DNA of 64,000 bases from positions 14,415,501-14,479,500 of the forward strand of contig CM076144.1 in the NCBI GenBank assembly GCA_038025085.1, read 5' to 3'. Position numbers and translations under genes: made by a program. The first letter of the stretch is position 1. The number at the start of each line of letters is the position of its first letter. The DNA comes from Tetragonia tetragonoides. Lineage: Eukaryota > Streptophyta > Magnoliopsida > Caryophyllales > Aizoaceae. This document shows, piece after piece, positions 59,396-64,000 of this stretch. The notes below the pieces were generated by a model. The model was not told the DNA's origin. It searched no databases and worked only from the letters and a program-made list of their open reading frames with translations.

Positions 59396-59675
59396 TTAAT
59401 AATAAAAATTGAATGATTCACTTGGGTATTACCCATAAACATTAATTTATAAGTCAATTCTCGTATTTTCCTATAAAAAAAGAAAAGAAAAGAAAAGAGG
59501 AGATACAACCATTAAAACTAATAACACATGAACAGAAAATACATATTTTATTAACTAACTTATAGGTCATTACACTATTATATTCCAACAATCGCCATAC
59601 ATATGGTTGCCTGGTTGGGTAATTTTTTTTCATACAGATACATCATTAGAATTAGGAGTATGAGTAGTTGTCGTC

Positions 59676-60160
59676 TCACTTCCACCTCTCAAGATAAGCA
59701 ATCCTCTTTTGAATTTTGGCAGAAATCTTATCAATCACCAAACACAAATCCATAGCATGAACCAAGCTCATCGGCCCTTCAAAAGACCTAACACCAAGAC
59801 AATCAAACATAAGGTTAGTCATTTCTTTTTCTCGATTATCCTTTTGGAGCTTCTCTAACAGTTGGCGAGTCTTGGTTATCCTTTGCCTTAATTAGATAAG
59901 CCTCTTGGTCCAGCATTCTCTTCCCTTGGTCCTCCTCTGGCATATTCATGAACCTTGACAAAACCCGCCTCGCCCCTGTGCTGGACTTGGCCAGACCACA
60001 GGCTGATGATGAGTCTCATATGGGCTATATATGACCACTGCACAGAGGGTGGTAAGTTCTTCTGCCTTTTTTAGGAGACCTTTCTTTCTTTTCTTCTAAG
60101 TTGCCTTTCTTGCTCAGTTATTGGCTATGAGCTCAAGTTTCACCTTGTGAATGATGATTT
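59676..60160 (-). pseudogene. Type I MADS-box pseudogene (M-gamma, AGL80-like)
   Basis: Minus-strand remains of a MADS-domain transcription factor. The MADS box is clear: KVKLELIANN, stop, ARKAT, stop, KKRKKGLLKKAEELTTLC, then VVIYSPYETHHQPVVWPSP, which is typical of type I M-gamma proteins. After a frameshift comes GARRVLSRFMNMPEEDQGKR and MLDQEAYL, another frameshift, then EKEMTNLMFDCLGV...DKISAKIQKRIAYLERWK and a stop at 59676. The start ATG is lost (ATC ATC ATT). At least two nonsense codons and two frameshifts, so not functional. Intronless, as usual for type I genes, so it may be either a local relic or a retrocopy. Confidence 0.85.
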
Positions 60161-60164
60161 TGGT

Positions 60165-61474
60165 CCAATGGATGATCTTATTTATAGAGATAGCTTAAAT
60201 TGTTATGAGGAATATAATATTTTATGTTTGAAAGTGTTTATTTATAAAGATTTTGAGCTCAAATATTGATAAAGCTTGAGACTTTGTTGATTAAATTATT
60301 GCTAGAAGAAATACAAAGGGAGTGAGTTTAATATTTATTTAATCTTAAAATAATAAATTTATCATATATGGTAATTCCAGAGAGGCAAATGTTGGCCTGC
60401 AGGTTTTTCTACCATACGTTGCTTAAATTGTGAGAAATGCTACCTCTTTAGGCCAAAACTAAAATCTGATCCAAAAATATTACCTATTTTGTTAAAGGGT
60501 TTAGGCTCATCCAAAATCATGTTTGGATGGATTTGGAAATTGTAATCAATATTATTAAATAGGACTAGTAGAAAAAACAACTAGCCAACTACAAGGACAA
60601 ATGAAAGTGTGCATTTAAGAAAATGGAAGCACGCCTAAAAAATAAAATTCGAAATGAAACTATGATTCAAATAATGAAGCAATCCAAGTCCCATTTTTTT
60701 TTTACAATATCTTGTGTGAATTTAGTTTACGGTGGACCAACGATCAAATCTTTTTAAAAAATACCTTTTATATTTCTAAAAAATTTGGACTATATCCTTG
60801 ATTCACCCTTTGTTACACGGCAGATTAAATCTACACAAGACGAGCTGCATTTTTTAAACAGACAAAAGCACATTTTTTGCATCCATACTTTCATTCGATT
60901 CATGTAGTTGGCGAGACCCGCGGGTCTAGTCAATAATTTGTGGAGGCCCATTTAGTAATACATGTTCAGGTCCATGAAAGCCCAAGAGCCCAAACTACTC
61001 TCATACGTGAATCACAAGGGAAGGCACAAGATATTGTATTGAACTGAAGACAATGGACAAAGATCTTTGCTTCGTGCACAACACCACAAATATTGACAGG
61101 CTCTATTCGCCACAACACAAACATTACGCGATCCACATTTTTTTTTATTGGATTTTTGTTTATTTAAAAAGCAGACTCAATCACCATCAGAAAGCCTCCA
61201 CGTGGAAAAGCTTGCTTTTGCTTGTTCTTCAAAGTGGTCCCTCAAAGTGGGATCCAAAATTGTCGCTCTTTATTATCTCACATTTTTTATTTGAGATAAA
61301 TAAACAGCACCGACCCGCCTCATTATATCCGTTCATGTCAGTGAGAGAACGAGAGAGTTGGACGGTTGTACCCTTTGATGTGGTATCTTTTAAGGTGAGT
61401 GAGGACTAGTGTGTCCTATATTGGAAGAACCGAGAGAGAAACCTCAATATATAAGTGAAGTGGGTTACCAATAA
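60165..61474. other. Unique AT-rich sequence, one doubtful ORF
   Basis: A plus-strand ORF of 118 codons (61053-61409, MDKDLCFVHN) has no recognised family, and its composition does not look coding. A G-box-like CCACGTGG lies at 61198-61205. No gene can be supported. Confidence 0.4.
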
Positions 61475-61751
61475 GGGTGATAGTCTAGTGATCTTAAATT
61501 TACTTTCAAATAGTTTGGTAAGTCAAGGTTATGGGTTCGGATCCCTATTTCCTCTATGTCTTGTGTCTGCTGACTTCTAGGAACTATACTAGCCTCGTGT
61601 TGGTGCTATGTTGACGGGGCCAATGCTTGCGCTGGTTGTTCAGCTAGTCTGATATGTTTGCTATTGAACACGAGAGTCCGAACATGACATAGCGGGGGGT
61701 GCCTTCGTCGCCATTCACTTGCACCCTTTTTTTGACGAGCAAAAAAAAAAA
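61475..61751 (+). mobile_element. tRNA-derived SINE
   Basis: Starts GGGTGATAGTCTAGTGATC (box A-like) and has a textbook B box GGTTCGGATCC at 61534-61544. About 277 bp, ending GACGAGC and 11 A (61741-61751). Target duplication is not clear (AAGTGAAGTGG left, AAGTGAGGTAC right). Confidence 0.7.
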
Positions 61752-63440
61752 GTGAGGTACTCCTCCTATTGCCAATTGATTTTACGATGGACCCTCACTT
61801 GACTTGTATATGATGTTGCTCTCTCCATACAAGACTATCCTGCCGATCAATGTTTTGTAGAGCTAAATTGCATAACAATGTAATTTTTTTTTATTTTGGT
61901 TCGATATATGTATTGTGTAACATTAAGATTTATTGGTTTTAAATCTCAATGTAAGCTTTCTAATATATAGGCCTTGTTTGGCAAGTACTCCACTGGTAGC
62001 TGAATTGATCTGCTGATTATTATCAACTTGTTATAGTAGCTGGTTTAAATAGGTAATAGTGTTGGTTCGTTATAACTTATAAGAATAGATGCTTGGTAAA
62101 ATCCATGGATTATTCATAACTTTTTAGTCGTAAAATGACAACAAACTCTTCTCCCCGAAAAGCCAACCTTCTAAGCTTTTAGAAAATGTTTTGTCGAATA
62201 ATCTAGCCTAAAAACATTTACAAAACATCAAATGGGTAACTGAATTGTCATTTGTCGATCAAAAACTAAATAAGCGTGGAGCTGGCAATTGCAAGAGAAT
62301 GAGGGGATGAGAAATCGAATTCATAACCTTACCTTACCAAACCACTTAAAAGCGAGTAAGCGTGGAGCTATTAGACCACCATCCTCGATGGTATTTACCT
62401 ATCAAGATATAAGACTAAGTTTATGCTCTCTTAATAATATAAATGTAATGATGTACTACTCAACATCCACTTAGTGATTGTTTTGTTGACATTGAAAAGT
62501 ATGAAAAGTGCAACTTTCTAAAGAGTGAAAAATCTTGAGTTGTTTGCTGGTTGATAAAAAAAATATAGGAAGTTGTACTTCTAAGGAAGTTCTACTTCCC
62601 ACAAAATAGGAAAAGTTGCTTATCTAGGTTCCCCTAGGCAAGTGCAATTTCTTGCAGCAAGTTACTCCGTACTTCACATGTTCACCCAAACAATTTTTAA
62701 CGCTTCCTAAAAAATTTTAAATCTTAAAAACTATAAATTTCTAGGAAGTACTACTTCCCACATTAAACTAAATGACCACTTAGAAGTAGAGAGTATAAAG
62801 ACCATAAATTCTGTGTTTTTGTGCAATTGTACATGAAATTACACAAGGAAATAAGCTCCTTCTCTATTTTATTTTCTTCTAGATGATCATCATCTTGCTC
62901 TTTTTCTTCTTTTGTTTCGGATTATGATTTGTAACCAAGGACAAGGTCAGGCACAAGGAAAATTTTATAATTTTGAGTTTTCCCTGACCACAGATGGAGT
63001 CTTCACAGACGGAGACCTCTGGCTACTTGCTACAAGGAATCCTTTGGGATCGTGAACCTCGTGGTTGAATGCTAACACCATTGAGATTAAGGGTTTTGCT
63101 AATGTTTGCTCGAAAGTTACGGTTTTGAGACTTATTTGATGCATCTCTCTCTCGCTCTCCTCTAACCTGCTTCAGTGTGTGGGACTGTTGAGTCTCTCGT
63201 AACTAATTCTCATATAATGACTTAGGAATGGATCTGTATGCACCGGTGCGGACTTCTGGTTATAAGTATTTTGCCTCGGTCTGGGACAAGGACATTTGTG
63301 TTAAAGCTAACGACCTTATCCAAACTACCTTCCACGTGCAGGGGCAAAAAAGTAAATTCCAATCTAGGAACTTTCGCTTTTTTCCAATTTTGATATTTCT
63401 TTCTATTCAAACATGAAAATTCCCACCTTTACGCGTAAGC
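61752..63440. other. Intergenic sequence upstream of the edge gene
   Basis: AT-rich. Contains the weak SINE fragment and short ORFs on both strands at 63222-63416 that overlap each other and lack support. GGCCTTGTTTGGCAAGT at 61971 looks like one end of a MITE, but no partner end was found. Confidence 0.4.
62285..62395 (-). mobile_element. Possible SINE fragment
   Basis: On the minus strand GGTGGTCTAATAGCTCCACG resembles an A box and GGTTATGAATTCGATTTC a B box, about 40 bp apart. No tail or target duplication. Confidence 0.3.
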
Positions 63441-63442
63441 AT

Positions 63443-63450
63443 TTTTATAA
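63443..63450 (+). promoter_or_regulatory. TATA-like box of the edge gene
   Basis: TTTTATAA in GCATTTTTATAAGAAGC, followed by a C/A- and TCTCTC-rich leader, about 380 bp before the ATG at 63824. A leader intron is possible between about 63580 and 63815. Confidence 0.35.
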
Positions 63451-63823
63451 GAAGCTCCAAAAACTCAAAAAACCCAACTCAATTTCAAACACTTCTCTCC
63501 CCAATTTACAATTCTTCAATAGATCACAAAAACCTTACTATTACCATAAATAAATCTCATTCAGTACTTCATTTCCAGGTTCTTTTAATCTCTCTCTCCT
63601 CGAGATTTGATTGATTTTCACTCATTTACTGCTCATAAATTCGTTGATTGTTGTATATAATTTATCAATCTAGGGTTTGATTTAAATCGAAATCCAATCT
63701 GTTGAATCGTATTTTCAAGTTCAACAGTACTGTATATAAACTTACTAATTTCTGATTATTATTGTCACTCTTAAGATCAGAAATTTTAGGATCAGTGATT
63801 CTTTTTTATTTTAATACCTGGAA

Positions 63824-64000
63824 ATGAATACTGGCGGCTCTATTGGGATTTCAACAGTGAAACCCTGTTGTAGAATTCTGACTAGTAGCAGAAATTTGTC
63901 TATTTTCGGGATTTCATCTAATTTGATCATCCAAAATTCGTCGACTTTACGGCCTAGGTCGAATAATAAGCATAGATTTGATTGTTGTAGACCTAAGATT
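63824..64000 (+). CDS. N-terminus of organellar alkaline/neutral invertase (tentative), cut by window edge
   Basis: ATG at 63824 is the first in frame after an upstream TAA, and the frame is open to the end (59 codons). The product starts MNTGGSIGISTVKPCCRIL and is rich in Ser, Arg, Lys, Cys and Asn with almost no acidic residues, as in plastid or mitochondrial transit peptides. The GIST(V/M)KPCCRIL motif is, as I recall, typical of the N-terminus of plant mitochondrial or plastid alkaline/neutral invertases, which split sucrose into glucose and fructose. The catalytic (GH100) region lies outside the window, so the assignment rests on the leader alone. Confidence 0.5.
   Translation, partial: MNTGGSIGISTVKPCCRILTSSRNLSIFGISSNLIIQNSSTLRPRSNNKHRFDCCRPKI

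Noticed and set aside
61053..61409. 118-codon ORF MDKDLCFVHN as a gene
   Set aside because: No domain, no promoter or splice context, and irregular composition.
61971..62240. MITE starting GGCCTTGTTTGGCAAGT
   Set aside because: The matching inverted right end was not found.

Overview
This is AT-rich nuclear DNA from a land plant, probably a eudicot. The evidence is short GT-AG introns, long AT and AAT microsatellites, plant-type LINEs that carry an RNase H domain, Helitrons, MITEs, a type I MADS-box pseudogene and a plastid or mitochondrial transit-peptide-like gene start at the right edge. The species cannot be read from the sequence; Caryophyllales is a guess only.

Bases 1 to 43,234 are a head-to-tail tandem array of a roughly 12.1-kb unit. 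Five units are visible: U1 1-10449 (two internal deletions), U2 10450-14618 (7.9-kb internal deletion), U3 14619-26703 and U4 26704-38759 (both about full length), and U5 38760-43234 (cut off where the array ends). The array may continue to the left of the window. By eye the copies differ by scattered substitutions only, at about the one percent level, apart from deletions and microsatellite length. Each full unit carries, all on the minus strand: (i) a small three-exon gene for an unrecognised basic protein of 68 residues, with a TATA box and a poly(A) signal; (ii) a multi-exon gene whose last exons match the plant-specific DUF3615 family as I remember it. Each unit also has a non-autonomous Helitron, a CTGAA-rich MITE, a block of five nested subrepeats of about 570 bp, and degraded plus-strand exon-like sequence at the unit junction. 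DUF3615 exons are complete only in U3 and U4; U1 and U2 have lost the 3' exons. The small gene is present in U1, U3, U4 and U5.

From 43,235 to about 59,400 the window is a graveyard of nested transposons: a long-TIR MULE-like element with a GATGAT minisatellite, a Helitron end, a MITE split by a truncated LINE, two TIR elements with TTA or TAA target duplications, short LINE-derived retroelements, CTGAA MITEs (one nested in another), a degenerate LINE with its own nested retroelement and a clear 16-bp target duplication, and a run of adjacent Helitrons.

From 59,400 to the right edge the sequence is more unique: a dead type I (M-gamma, AGL80-like) MADS-box gene at 59,676-60,160 (minus), a tRNA-derived SINE, and at 63,824 the first exon of a plus-strand gene whose N-terminus resembles an organellar alkaline/neutral invertase. 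Apart from that edge gene and the tandem gene copies, no intact protein gene is supported. I found no rRNA, tRNA or CRISPR, and no operon-like structure.
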